Source of the DNA: CAYHMW01 sp964357925
GTDB taxonomy: Bacteria; Patescibacteriota; Microgenomatia; UBA8517
NCBI GenBank assembly: GCA_964357925.1
Contig: CAYHMW010000001.1
Location: forward strand, 1 to 64,000
Direction of reading: 5' to 3'
DNA length: 64,000 nucleotides
A program made the position numbers and the translations under genes. Below are positions 25,433 to 34,039 of the stretch, in pieces (positions within the stretch are counted from its first letter, which is position 1; each line of letters begins with the position of its first letter). Below the pieces are notes generated by a model. The model did no database searches, had not been told where the DNA came from, and saw only the letters and a program-made list of their open reading frames with translations.

Positions 25433-26019
25433 AGATTTATCTTATTAGACACGGGCAAACAACTGGTGATGTAGAGGATAGGTATGGGGGTGCCTACGAC
25501 GATGAATTGTCAGACAAAGGTAAAACTCAGACTCACGAATTAGCTAAGAAGCTAGATCGTTCGGGCATGCAGATTCTGTTTTGTAGTCCGATGATACGAG
25601 CACAACAAACTGCAAATATACTAAAAGCTAAGCTGGACTGCGAGATAAAGACAATTGATGATTTAAAGGAAAGAAATAAAAATGGGATTCTGACTGGAAT
25701 GACTCGGAAGGAAGCAATAATAAAACATCCTGAATTGGTTGAAAAACTTAGGGATTACAGAAACCAAATACAGGGAGTAGAGTCTCAAGATGATTTTGTA
25801 GATAGAATAAAAAAAGCGTTTACGGAAGTGACGAGCGATGTAAATTACTCTACTATTGGCATTGTTACCCATGGTGGGCCAATTTGGGCAATATTCAGCG
25901 ACATCTTAAATGACAAAGGACTTATAGATATCGCAGATTGTGCATACGTGGTTTTAGCTAAGGAAGGTAATAAATTAACCTTAGAGAAATTGGATGGCAT
26001 TGAATATAAAAAGAGTTAG
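25429..26019 (+). CDS. Histidine phosphatase (phosphoglycerate mutase-like)
   Basis: A 196-residue member of the histidine phosphatase superfamily. The RHGQT motif holding the catalytic His is at residues 7-11 (IRHGQTTGD), a second Arg is in CSPMIRAQQTA, and the second His is in IVTHGGP near residue 145. Known members dephosphorylate sugars, nucleotides or proteins. It is coupled by ATGA to the STAS-like gene, so it may reset a phosphorylated component of the same switch. Confidence 0.88.
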   Translation: MKIYLIRHGQTTGDVEDRYGGAYDDELSDKGKTQTHELAKKLDRSGMQILFCSPMIRAQQTANILKAKLDCEIKTIDDLKERNKNGILTGMTRKEAIIKHPELVEKLRDYRNQIQGVESQDDFVDRIKKAFTEVTSDVNYSTIGIVTHGGPIWAIFSDILNDKGLIDIADCAYVVLAKEGNKLTLEKLDGIEYKKS

Positions 26020-26148
26020 TTTCGAATAACTCTTTAATTTCTTGATTCAAGATTTTATTTTCAATATTTCAAGTTGAAATTACGGGGTATACTATCTTCT
26101 TTTTCCTTGAAAATTGTTTGGATGATATCCCACAAGGGGGCATTTCTT

Positions 26149-26177
26149 TTGACGTCTGTATTCTCCTGTTAAAATAT
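26149..26177 (+). promoter_or_regulatory. Promoter of the RhuM-like gene
   Basis: TTGACG at 26149-26154 and AAATAT at 26172-26177 (17-base spacing), with TGTTAAAAT, an extended -10-like sequence, at 26167-26175. The start codon is at 26203. Confidence 0.45.
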
Positions 26178-26202
26178 AGAAAGTCATAAAGCAAGACGTA
26201 TC

Positions 26203-27258
26203 ATGGCAAAACAATCACAAAAAACAACTAGAAGTCTCGAAATCGATACTTTTAAACGGGAGTCAGATTTTCTGCTTTATACTGCTCCTGATGGTAGGGT
26301 CAGGTTTGAAATCTTTATTAAGGACGAAAACATTTGGCTTACTCAGGAAAGAATTGCTCAACTTTTTGGGGTAGATAGGTCAGTTGTAACTAAACATCTA
26401 AAAAATATTTTCGGAGGCGGAGAGTTAGAGGAAAATTCAGTTCGTGCAAATTTTGCACATACTGCAAGTGACGGCAAAACATATCGGACTAAATTCTATA
26501 ACCTTGATGCTATTATCTCAGTAGGCTACCGAGTTAACTCGGCTCAAGCCACTCACTTCCGTATTTGGGCGACTGAACGGTTAAAGGAGTACATCATCAA
26601 GGGCTTCACGATGGATGATGAGCGGCTCAAGGATCCAGGTAAAGTATTTGGTAAGGATTATTTCAGAGAACTCTTGGAGAGAATTCGCTCGATTCGTGCG
26701 AGTGAACGGCGAATTTACCAACAAATTACTGATATCTTTGCCGAGTGTAGCATTGACTACGATCCCCATTCACAGACAACAAAAGACTTTTTTGCCACTG
26801 TACAGAATAAATTTCACTATGCCATTACTGGGCATACAGCAGCAGAGATTATTGACGAACGAGTCGATCGTCGTCAACCACATATGGGGTTGACGACCTG
26901 GAAGAATGCTCCGGCCGGCAGAATCTTGTCGGCTGATGTGACAGTTGCCAAGAATTATTTGCCTGAAAATCAGATTAAAAAGTTGGAACGAACCGTTACC
27001 GGATTTTTTGATTACATCGAAAATCTGATTGAGAACAGACAATCATTCACCATGGAAGAATTTGCCGAGAGCGTCAACAAATTCTTGACCTTTAATGAGT
27101 ACAGGGTCTTAGGTGGCAAAGGTAGAATTTCCAAAACTGGTGCTGATAAGAAAGCTATGGTCGAATACAAAGAGTTTAATAGGATCCAACCAATCGAGTC
27201 TGATTTCGATCGGATGGTTAAGATGTTAGTTAAGGGAGAGAAGAAACTCAGAAAATAA
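26203..27258 (+). CDS. RhuM-family protein
   Basis: A 351-residue member of the virulence RhuM family, recognised by IWLTQERIAQLFGVDRSVVTKHLKNIF (HTH-type), FYNLDAIISVGYRVNS and TERLKEYIIKGFTMDDERLK. These are widespread in mobile and accessory regions; the molecular function is unknown, although the HTH suggests DNA binding. The last 150 residues contain a conserved ITGHTAAEIIDERVD segment. Base composition looks richer in GC than the genes to the left, in keeping with recent arrival. Confidence 0.9.
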   Translation: MAKQSQKTTRSLEIDTFKRESDFLLYTAPDGRVRFEIFIKDENIWLTQERIAQLFGVDRSVVTKHLKNIFGGGELEENSVRANFAHTASDGKTYRTKFYNLDAIISVGYRVNSAQATHFRIWATERLKEYIIKGFTMDDERLKDPGKVFGKDYFRELLERIRSIRASERRIYQQITDIFAECSIDYDPHSQTTKDFFATVQNKFHYAITGHTAAEIIDERVDRRQPHMGLTTWKNAPAGRILSADVTVAKNYLPENQIKKLERTVTGFFDYIENLIENRQSFTMEEFAESVNKFLTFNEYRVLGGKGRISKTGADKKAMVEYKEFNRIQPIESDFDRMVKMLVKGEKKLRK

Positions 27259-27299
27259 AATGGGTAAGGCGATGGAGAAGATTTTGAGGGAATAATATT

Positions 27300-27380
27300 A
27301 TGACGAATAAAGTAATTTCTGATGGTGTAGTACACAAAGTTCCTGCTGACTTGCGAGGGGCTTTGACTTCTGATTATTAG
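27300..27380 (+). pseudogene. 5' fragment of a YdeI-like gene
   Basis: Twenty-six codons beginning MTNKVISDGVVHKVPADL and then a TAG. They match the first 26 codons of the intact gene at 28913 at roughly four of five bases. The similarity does not extend upstream of the ATG. The stop overlaps the stop of the minus-strand gene that lies between the two copies. Confidence 0.7.
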
Positions 27381-28852
27381 CCAGTGGCAGCGAGGAAGAG
27401 GAGTGGGACGTCTGGTTGCATGTAGGGTTTGGCCCAAAGAGATCGCATAAAGGGGCGGTCGTCCCTATAGTAACCGACTTTTGTAGAAATACCATAATCT
27501 TTGCGCTCTTTGTCTGAAATAACATCGGTAGCAAGAATGGCGCTGTGTTCGTTGGCGTCGGGAATGGCGATGATGTATTGGCTGAATCCTTGCTCTGTCA
27601 TGATCTGGTCGCAGATTTCGGCCGCGTTGGCGGGACTAAGTTGTTCAAGGAGCGGCCATTCCCCACCGGTTACCGATCCTGTGTTTGTATCAAAATGACT
27701 GTAGATACTGATGAGGCGAGTTTGTGTTTGACCATCTGGTGTTGTGAAAGTAGCTACGAAACTACAATACGACTCGCTGTTTGGACTTAACCCGGATAAT
27801 GTTTCGGCTTCGCTGATAGCTTTCAAGTCGGCTTCTTTTTGTTGTGATCTAACAGTGTAGGCGCAAACTTGAATGGCTCGGCAATTCGTTTGGCCAATCT
27901 GATACTTGTTAATGTCAGAGGAGTCGATCACTCGGAGCTCGTCGTCTATGAGAACATAAGCACCGCCTCGAGGATTTCTACTGCCGTCCTTGTCTAGTTG
28001 TTCATATATCGAGCCGTCAGGTTTCTGAAAAGTTGTCCAAGTCAGTGGCTGGAGTTGTGAATATTCACGGCCGTCCGTGCTGTCAAAGATATCAGCTGAC
28101 ATTTGCGTCCGCGGCAGGATAGCAATATTGGGATGGCGTTGAGCGGTTAATTCCAGGTCGGTGACGTGAGCTCCGGGCACGCTTCCTGGTTGTTTTTCTA
28201 CTGCCTGAATAATGTCGACTTTGCCTAGATCAGCTATTAACAGGAGTTGGTCGCTTGCTTGTTTGTTTTTGAGTATTTTGCGGACTTCGTATGAGCGTAA
28301 GGCTTGCTCCATCCACGGTTCGGTTAAGTTTACTTTCTCGCCGAGCTCAACGGCGTAGTTTTTTGAGCCGACGACTTCCTGGACGAGTCGGGGCAGATCT
28401 TCACTGAATAGTTCACCTGACTTGGCAGCTTCCTCTAACTTATGTCTAAATTCATGGTTGGTGGCCAATTGTTCAAGGTAGTATCTACCGAGGCCGTGAA
28501 GGAAAAATTGGTCGACCGCGGCCGCGGCAGTGGCGGTTGTAGCGGTGAGGAAGGTCCGGCGGGTAAGCTTACTATTTGTCAGCGAATGTAGCCAGTCGAG
28601 GGTTTGTTGAGCTTGATGGTCCTCTTCTGGGATGTTAGCTAGTTGGTCGCGAAGGGGCTTGGCGGTAATGAGCTCTCGTTTGCTTGGATTATACGGAATG
28701 GAAAATTTCTTCTTCAAATTTGTTAGAAAGCCAGCTGGGGGTAATTCTGATATATTAATGTTTATTGGATCGGTGTCCGGGGTTTGTTTGAGAGAGCTCG
28801 GGAGCGTGGTGGGGGTTTCGTTTTCGGGAGTTTCTAATTCATTCATGCTCAT
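27377..28852 (-). CDS. Unknown protein with internal twin-arginine-like membrane segment
   Basis: Not recognised. 491 residues. The first 90 are acidic and proline-rich; then SKLTRRTFLTATTATAAAAVDQFF looks like a twin-arginine signal or anchor placed unusually far in (about residue 97); the remaining 370 residues are mixed alpha/beta with several conserved-looking tryptophans and a C-terminal region including VGYYRDDRPFMRSLWAKPY. If the Tat reading is right the C-terminal domain is exported folded. It lies between a 5' fragment and a complete copy of a YdeI-like gene, in the opposite orientation, and looks GC-rich relative to its neighbours, suggesting an insertion. Confidence 0.65.
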   Translation of the reverse strand: MSMNELETPENETPTTLPSSLKQTPDTDPININISELPPAGFLTNLKKKFSIPYNPSKRELITAKPLRDQLANIPEEDHQAQQTLDWLHSLTNSKLTRRTFLTATTATAAAAVDQFFLHGLGRYYLEQLATNHEFRHKLEEAAKSGELFSEDLPRLVQEVVGSKNYAVELGEKVNLTEPWMEQALRSYEVRKILKNKQASDQLLLIADLGKVDIIQAVEKQPGSVPGAHVTDLELTAQRHPNIAILPRTQMSADIFDSTDGREYSQLQPLTWTTFQKPDGSIYEQLDKDGSRNPRGGAYVLIDDELRVIDSSDINKYQIGQTNCRAIQVCAYTVRSQQKEADLKAISEAETLSGLSPNSESYCSFVATFTTPDGQTQTRLISIYSHFDTNTGSVTGGEWPLLEQLSPANAAEICDQIMTEQGFSQYIIAIPDANEHSAILATDVISDKERKDYGISTKVGYYRDDRPFMRSLWAKPYMQPDVPLLFLAATG

Positions 28853-28912
28853 ATGTTTAATGGTAACATGCTGTCAGACAATTAAGGGGATGAGTGGTTT
28901 GAAAGTAGTCTT

Positions 28913-29215
28913 ATGACTAATAAAGCAATTTCCAGTGGTGTTGTACACAACGTTCCTGCTGACTTGCGAGGGGCTCTAACTTGTGATCTTAAAGCGCTAA
29001 CTTTGTGGGAGAGTCTTACCCCTTTGGCGCGCAATGAATGGATATGCTGGGTTACATTTGTAAAAAAAGAAGAGACGAGAAAGGATCATGTTAGAAGGAC
29101 AGTGAATGAACTTAAGGAAGGGAAGCGCAGACCATGTTGTTGGATTGGCTGCATTCATCGTACTGACAAGGCAATTAGCCCTTCGGTGCGAGGTGTGCTC
29201 GGGGCAAAAAAATAA
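28913..29215 (+). CDS. YdeI/OmpD-associated-family protein
   Basis: A 100-residue protein: VPADLRGALTCDLKALTLWESLTPLARNEWICWV followed by KKEETRKDHVRRTVNELKEGKRRPCCW, which is the YdeI/OmdA-type layout (bacteriocin-protection-like family). The family is common; its function is unclear. Its 5' end is duplicated at 27300. Confidence 0.82.
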   Translation: MTNKAISSGVVHNVPADLRGALTCDLKALTLWESLTPLARNEWICWVTFVKKEETRKDHVRRTVNELKEGKRRPCCWIGCIHRTDKAISPSVRGVLGAKK

Positions 29216-29235
29216 ATAAGGCGTACACTTAGATC

Positions 29236-29718
29236 ATGGGTTTTCTACACCACTATGAAGAATCTTCGATAATTAATGTTCCCAATACTCAAGTGTTTGC
29301 TTTTATAGATGACCACTCTCGTTTTTCTTCGCATATGAACAAATCTTCATGGATGATGGGAGGAGGTAAGATGGAAACTAGACTTGATAAAGGGAAGGGT
29401 CAGAAAATTGGTTCGCATATTAGTATGGGCGGAAAAGTGTTTGGTATAAATTTATTTCTTGATGAAGTTGTGACAGAATATTTACCACCTAGACGTAAAA
29501 CTTGGAAAACTGTGGGTTCACCGAAACTAATTGTAATTGGCAGCTATCAAATGGGCGTGGAACTAACTCCAAAGAGTGGAAAAACAAAGCTAAAGGTGTT
29601 TATTGATTATGATTTGCCATCAGGAGCTTCAAGAATACTTGGTCAACTTTTTGGGAAAATGTATGCCAAATGGTGTGTTAGACAAATGTTGGCTGGGGTA
29701 GTTGAACTTGGACGCTAA
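29236..29718 (+). CDS. SRPBCC-fold protein
   Basis: A 160-residue protein with the START/SRPBCC outline: an opening strand (HHYEESSIINVPNTQVFAFIDD), helix, then strand-rich middle and a long C-terminal helix (ASRILGQLFGKMYAKWCVRQMLAGVV). Such proteins bind hydrophobic ligands. No partner gene is evident. Its stop overlaps the stop of the convergent XRE gene. Confidence 0.72.
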   Translation: MGFLHHYEESSIINVPNTQVFAFIDDHSRFSSHMNKSSWMMGGGKMETRLDKGKGQKIGSHISMGGKVFGINLFLDEVVTEYLPPRRKTWKTVGSPKLIVIGSYQMGVELTPKSGKTKLKVFIDYDLPSGASRILGQLFGKMYAKWCVRQMLAGVVELGR

Positions 29719-29921
29719 GACTTCTTGTATTCCAAGATGTCACCTGGTTGGCAGTTTAGGGCTTTACAAATTGCCTCGAGCGTCGAGAAGCGGATGGCTT
29801 TGGCTTTGCCGTTTTTTAATATCGAAAGATTAGCCATTGTGATGCCTACTTTTTCTGTTAACTCGGTAACGCTCATTTTCCTACGCGCTAGCATTACGTC
29901 AATATTGATTATTATTGCCAT
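29715..29921 (-). CDS. Cro/C1-type HTH regulator (YozG-like)
   Basis: A 68-residue repressor-like protein: MLARRKMSVTELTEKVGITMANLSILKNGKAKAIRFSTLEAICKALNCQPGDILEY is the XRE/Cro domain of the YozG type. Three bases separate it from the DUF2975 membrane gene upstream, a pairing seen widely in bacteria. It probably controls its own operon. Confidence 0.88.
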   Translation of the reverse strand: MAIIINIDVMLARRKMSVTELTEKVGITMANLSILKNGKAKAIRFSTLEAICKALNCQPGDILEYKKS

Positions 29922-29924
29922 ACT

Positions 29925-30401
29925 TCATACTGTTAAGTCGTTTTCTTTTTTTAAATCTACTGCATTTTGGAGAAGCTTTTGAGCAACGGCTAAACATGTT
30001 GCGACCACCATAAAAGCTAAACTGATAATAATTCCAAGTGCCGTTGGACCTGCTGGATCGTCACCGTGCACGAAGAAACGAATATAAAACAATGCTAATG
30101 CGATAAAACCGATAAGCGAGAGGGTGGCGAACTTCATGTTCCTGAGCGTGTTAACAGCGCCTTGGGAAAAGGCGCTGCCTGCATCAATGAGGTTTAATAA
30201 TTTGAATGCCTGGTATAGTCCAATAAAAAATGGGGTTGAGCCTATGTAAATATAGATAATAAACGGATCTTTATAAATACTGATTAGATCCAGGTTTGCA
30301 GCCCTTCCTTCAGTTTGAGGGAACCAAAGCATACCGGCAAACACGCCGATTCCGATTAGCACAAATACTGTTTTTAGGAATAATGTTGCCCCCTTTTTCA
30401 T
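29925..30401 (-). CDS. DUF2975 membrane protein
   Basis: A 158-residue protein with four hydrophobic segments, among them FLKTVFVLIGIGVFAGMLWF at the start and LGIIISLAFMVVATCLAVAQ near the end, followed by LLQNAVDLKKENDLTV, which is the usual DUF2975 ending. It is coupled to the YozG-like regulator. The function of this pair is not known. Confidence 0.85.
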   Translation of the reverse strand: MKKGATLFLKTVFVLIGIGVFAGMLWFPQTEGRAANLDLISIYKDPFIIYIYIGSTPFFIGLYQAFKLLNLIDAGSAFSQGAVNTLRNMKFATLSLIGFIALALFYIRFFVHGDDPAGPTALGIIISLAFMVVATCLAVAQKLLQNAVDLKKENDLTV

Positions 30402-30512
30402 ATCAGTGTTCGTATGGTAATTCCTAATTTATCGTTTGTCAATATATAATTGTTGTTAGTCATTGTAGCGCTGCGTTAAACTCAATTGTTCTGTTAAAAT
30501 AACACCTTCCTT

Positions 30513-31922
30513 ATGGCTGACAATGTAATCATTCGTTTTAATGAAGTTTCATTCTCGTATAACGACCGGAAAGTTATATTGGACGAGGCGAGTTTTAGTG
30601 TGCGGAAAAATTCGATTGTTACTATCATGAGTCAGAATGGTGCAGGGAAGAGTACTATTTTCAAGCTTCTACTTCATGAGTTTACGCCCGACAGTGGGAA
30701 GATAAGTATGGAGCCAGGGGCTATTGTTGGTATTGCGAAACAGATGATACCTGATGACTCACTTGGTCTTGATATTGTTAGCTACTTCAAACAATTTTTG
30801 CCGGATAAAGAGCATGCGATCGAGCGCGATATTGTTCGAGTTTTTAAGGCTGTGGGCCTTGATATTAAATTGACCAAAAAAGTTAAAGAGCTTTCCGGAG
30901 GACAGAAGGCGAGACTTCTTTTGGCCTCTGCTTTGATCGCTGATCCCGACGTTTTACTCCTGGATGAGCCAACCAACAACCTCGACAAAGAGGGGATTGA
31001 AAAACTTACTAATTTTTTGATTGATTATAAGAAGACTTGTATTGTGATCTCTCACGATTCTAATTTCTTGAATTGCTTTACTGAGGGAGTCCTCAATCTT
31101 GATAGCCATACTCACAAAGTGGAGCAGTTTGTAGGGAACTATTGGGATGTCATGGAGGAGATTGCGGCAAAGCTGGAACGTGATCGGCAGCTTAATGCGC
31201 GATTGGAACGAAGCATTAAGGAACGCTTTGAGAAGGTTAACAAACTTGGGGGAAAAAGCATTGCGATGAGTCAATTGGCGAGGAGAATTCGAAGTGATAT
31301 TGCGGAGGACAGAGAAGAAATAGTTACGATGCGGGTGGAGGATAAAACGATTCCTGATTTTAAGATTGAGAACCAGGGATTTGTGGGGACTATTTTGAAA
31401 ATTAAAAAGCCAGTAGTGATGGAGATGGTTAAAGGAGGAAGGCTTCTTGTGAAGGGGCCAAATGGAATTGGCAAGAGTACGCTTCTCAAAGCAATGCTTG
31501 AGGGGAAAGTTGCTGAGTTTAATCCTGAAGCGCGGGTTGGGTATTATAGTCAGGACTTTTCGGAGCTAGACTTTGATGACACTGCTTTTGAGTCACTATA
31601 TAAGGTGTCCTTGAGCAAACACGCGCAGGATATTTATGAGACGGCTGCCAGGTTTTTATTACCCGGGGAGATTTTGAAAAATAAAGTTGGATCACTGTCC
31701 GAGGGGCAGAAGGGGCTTTTGTGTTATGCGAGATTTGTTTTGCAAAAACCTGGGATACTTATTCTTGACGAGCCAACGAATCACATTAATTTTCGACATA
31801 TTCCAGTCATTGCCAAAGCAATTAATTCATATGAAGGGCCCGTGATTCTTGTGAGCCATTTACCTGATTTTGTCAGCCAGATAAAAGAGGTTAGGGAATT
31901 GGATCTCACGAAGTATGGATAA
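30513..31922 (+). CDS. ABC-F family ATPase
   Basis: Two ABC nucleotide-binding domains in one chain, no membrane domain; ABC-F proteins act on ribosomes, in translation control or drug resistance. Domain 1: NGAGKST (Walker A), LSGGQKARL (signature), LLLDEPTNNLD (Walker B). Domain 2: NGIGKST, LSEGQKGLL (a changed signature), LILDEPTNHINF. The linker between them is short and charged. At 469 residues it is short for the family. The second domain lacks the usual LD after TNH. The start lies 12 bases after a TGTTAAAAT extended -10-like box at 30492-30500. Confidence 0.9.
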   Translation: MADNVIIRFNEVSFSYNDRKVILDEASFSVRKNSIVTIMSQNGAGKSTIFKLLLHEFTPDSGKISMEPGAIVGIAKQMIPDDSLGLDIVSYFKQFLPDKEHAIERDIVRVFKAVGLDIKLTKKVKELSGGQKARLLLASALIADPDVLLLDEPTNNLDKEGIEKLTNFLIDYKKTCIVISHDSNFLNCFTEGVLNLDSHTHKVEQFVGNYWDVMEEIAAKLERDRQLNARLERSIKERFEKVNKLGGKSIAMSQLARRIRSDIAEDREEIVTMRVEDKTIPDFKIENQGFVGTILKIKKPVVMEMVKGGRLLVKGPNGIGKSTLLKAMLEGKVAEFNPEARVGYYSQDFSELDFDDTAFESLYKVSLSKHAQDIYETAARFLLPGEILKNKVGSLSEGQKGLLCYARFVLQKPGILILDEPTNHINFRHIPVIAKAINSYEGPVILVSHLPDFVSQIKEVRELDLTKYG

Positions 31923-31934
31923 GCGCTCTCACAC

Positions 31935-32807
31935 TTGGTAAATTGGAGTGTGGGGAGAAATAAAAAAGGGTTTGTGTACTTGCTTCTGCCAGTTTTGGCT
32001 TTGATTATTGTCGGTGTTTTCGGGGTGGTGTTTTTTTTAAACAGAGATACTTCAACAAATTTGACTTCAAGTTTGCAAAGTAAATTGGGAGGTGGGCCTC
32101 AGGCGGGTGAGGGTGCTTTGAGCTTTTGGAAACAGGACGAGAATGGTTGGAGGACAATTGGTGAGCCGCCGGCCTGCCCTAATCCCTTGGAGCTTCCCTC
32201 GCCAGTAGATCTTAGTAAAGCTACTTCAGTGCTTTATCCAGGGCAGATGAGGTCAGTTGGCTATGAAAATACTGCGGGCTTTCGGTTTGATGGAGAGAGG
32301 AATGAGGCGATTGTTGTCACGGCACCAATGGACGGGGAAGTTATTCAGGCAGCACGGTTTATTGCGGGGGGCGATATCCAATATGTCTTTGATATCCTTT
32401 CGTCTTGTGGAATAATGACACGATTTGACCATTTGCTTCGTTTAACTCCTAAATTTCAAGAGATTGCAGATGGTCTTCCGGAACCCAAAGAAAACGACTC
32501 TCGTTCAACTTTTATAAATCCTCCAGTTAAAGTTTCAAGTGGTGAGGTTATTGCGACTGCAGTTGGAATAGCAAGTGGTGGGCATCCGCAGTTTGGCGGG
32601 GTGAATACCTTTGTTGCCTGGACTGTGTTTGATTTTCGAGCGAAGAATAAAGCCTCCCTCGACTCGTCTTGGGCTTCGGAGCATCCAACGTTGGATCACT
32701 ATGTTGTGTGTCCGTATGATTATTTATCATCTCAGGATCAGGAACTTGTTAAGGGTTTACCGGCCTCGGACTCGATGAGTGGAACTAAGAGTGATTTTTG
32801 TGAGTAG
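31935..32807 (+). CDS. Exported M23-like protein, degenerate, paralogue A
   Basis: A membrane-anchored or exported 290-residue protein: a basic N-terminus and a hydrophobic anchor (FVYLLLPVLALIIVGVFGVVFF), then a region with the outline of an M23 (LytM) beta domain: VVTAPMDGEVIQAARF resembles the P(V/M)DG strand and FDHLLRL the final HxH strand. The usual zinc ligands HxxxD and HxH are incomplete (GFRFD, DHLL), so it is probably non-catalytic. Clearly homologous to the gene at 41193: shared PSPVD, LYPGQ, GGFRFD-like, APMDG, ENDSR and KSD(F/Y)C segments. Convergent with the gene at 32821. Confidence 0.7.
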   Translation: MVNWSVGRNKKGFVYLLLPVLALIIVGVFGVVFFLNRDTSTNLTSSLQSKLGGGPQAGEGALSFWKQDENGWRTIGEPPACPNPLELPSPVDLSKATSVLYPGQMRSVGYENTAGFRFDGERNEAIVVTAPMDGEVIQAARFIAGGDIQYVFDILSSCGIMTRFDHLLRLTPKFQEIADGLPEPKENDSRSTFINPPVKVSSGEVIATAVGIASGGHPQFGGVNTFVAWTVFDFRAKNKASLDSSWASEHPTLDHYVVCPYDYLSSQDQELVKGLPASDSMSGTKSDFCE

Positions 32808-32820
32808 GAATTTTTGAAAA

Positions 32821-33552
32821 TTAACCTTCGATTGGGTCGAGAGAGAGGCAGCCTGGAATTTGTGTATCTTCATAGAGTGTTTGGTTTTCTGAATAGTCTT
32901 CCCATGATTTGAAGAATTCTTTCATCTTGGAAAAGGTTTCTTCTTTGATTGAGTCGTCTAAATAAGCATAGGGACAAATATGCTCTGGTACTTGACCGCC
33001 TTTAAGGATCCCTATTTCTGTCACACCATAACCTTTGGGAGTTCCATTGTTGAAGTCGCTGACTTCTCCAACAATTTGACCGGCTTTAACTTTGTCGCCA
33101 ACTTTTACTGTGGGGTTAATTAGGTGTTCCATTTCATAAACCCAGACTTCCATTTGGCCATCTTCGGTAACTTGCACCGAGACGTCTCCGCTCCAGAGAG
33201 TTGGTATGGCTGCAACTGTGCCATCAACAATGGAGCGAACCGGCGTGCCCAGTGGGACAATGTAAGTTGGCTGGGCATTATATTTACCCTGCCCAGGGTG
33301 TGAGAAATCTGGAATGAAAAAGCCATAACCCATAAATAATCTATCGAACTCTAGTTTCTCGCTCGTGAACTTAAAGTCTTCGAAATTAACTCCGATGTGC
33401 TTTAACTTAAGTGGTGGTTCGTTTGTGTTAGTGTTGACTATGTTGGGCAGGGATATTTTAGTCTGTGATTTTAGGAGTACTATTCCGGCAACAGCGGCCA
33501 TAGAGATAATACAGATCAAAATGATTACAGCTGAGCCTTTAGAGTATCGCAC
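32821..33552 (-). CDS. Exported M23-like protein, degenerate
   Basis: A 243-residue protein that starts with GTG, with an N-terminal anchor (AVIILICIISMAAVAGIVLL). The second half has the LytM outline: TPVRSIVDGTVAAIP, VKVGDKVKAGQIVGEV, the usual strand before the second metal motif. The HxH of active enzymes is not seen. A different subgroup from the paralogues at 31935 and 41193. May organise peptidoglycan as a regulator rather than cut it. Confidence 0.68.
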   Translation of the reverse strand: MRYSKGSAVIILICIISMAAVAGIVLLKSQTKISLPNIVNTNTNEPPLKLKHIGVNFEDFKFTSEKLEFDRLFMGYGFFIPDFSHPGQGKYNAQPTYIVPLGTPVRSIVDGTVAAIPTLWSGDVSVQVTEDGQMEVWVYEMEHLINPTVKVGDKVKAGQIVGEVSDFNNGTPKGYGVTEIGILKGGQVPEHICPYAYLDDSIKEETFSKMKEFFKSWEDYSENQTLYEDTQIPGCLSLDPIEG

Positions 33553-33633
33553 GTTCTTATCAGTATGAAACGAATCGGTGTTGTAGGCAAATTAAAGCTG
33601 GGAGTTTCGGATTCACAATTGTCCCTATAGTGT

Positions 33634-33662
33634 TTGTAATGAGCGGTATATTTTGATAGAAT
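33634..33662 (+). promoter_or_regulatory. Promoter of a small monocistronic gene
   Basis: TTGTAA at 33634-33639, 17 bases, TAGAAT at 33657-33662. An AGGA ribosome-binding sequence stands shortly before the ATG at 33699. Confidence 0.5.
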
Positions 33663-33698
33663 GAGGTGGCAGGATTTCGTTTACTGAAAGGATAGGAC

Positions 33699-33929
33699 AT
33701 GAGCAACGTAAACAAGTTGGCTGCGCTGGAGGTTACAATGACCATGGTTGCAGGAAGAGTGTCCCCTGGGGCGAAAGTTGCGTTTGATGCCTTTTATCTA
33801 CAATATGGTTTTCCCGGCATTCAAGCTGCGTATGATGCTGGATACAACAACCCCGGTGATCTCTGGGATTTTTACATCCAGTGTGGTAAGTCTGTCTCGA
33901 TGATGGCGGAAGCCCTGAATCTCAATTAA
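33699..33929 (+). CDS. Small protein of unknown function
   Basis: Not recognised. 76 residues, helical and aromatic, including FDAFYLQYGFPGIQAAYDAGYNNPGDLWDFYIQCG. It has its own promoter, ribosome-binding site and terminator, so it is a complete single-gene unit between the M23-like gene and the copper operon, which speaks for a real, regularly expressed product. Confidence 0.65.
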   Translation: MSNVNKLAALEVTMTMVAGRVSPGAKVAFDAFYLQYGFPGIQAAYDAGYNNPGDLWDFYIQCGKSVSMMAEALNLN

Positions 33930-33946
33930 TAGGAACCGTTTGGAAT

Positions 33947-33971
33947 AAAGCGCCTTGATTGGCGCTTTTTT
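33947..33971 (+). terminator. Rho-independent terminator
   Basis: AAAGCGCC (33947-33954) pairs with GGCGCTTT (33961-33968) around a 6-base loop and continues into a T-run. Eighteen bases after the stop of the small gene and just before the copper operon promoter. Confidence 0.9.
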
Positions 33972-33977
33972 GTTGGG

Positions 33978-34026
33978 TTGACAGGCCTAATATTCTTCGC
34001 GTATTATATCCCCACTGGGGGGATAT
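33978..34026 (+). promoter_or_regulatory. Copper operon promoter with CsoR operator
   Basis: TTGACA at 33978-33983, 18 bases, TATTAT at 34002-34007. The palindrome ATATCCCC (34006-34013) and GGGGATAT (34019-34026) with a 5-base centre overlaps the end of the -10 box and the start point. The G/C-run dyad flanked by AT is the known form of CsoR sites, so CsoR bound here would block initiation until copper releases it. Confidence 0.85.
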
Positions 34027-34039
34027 CCTCGAGACAAAC

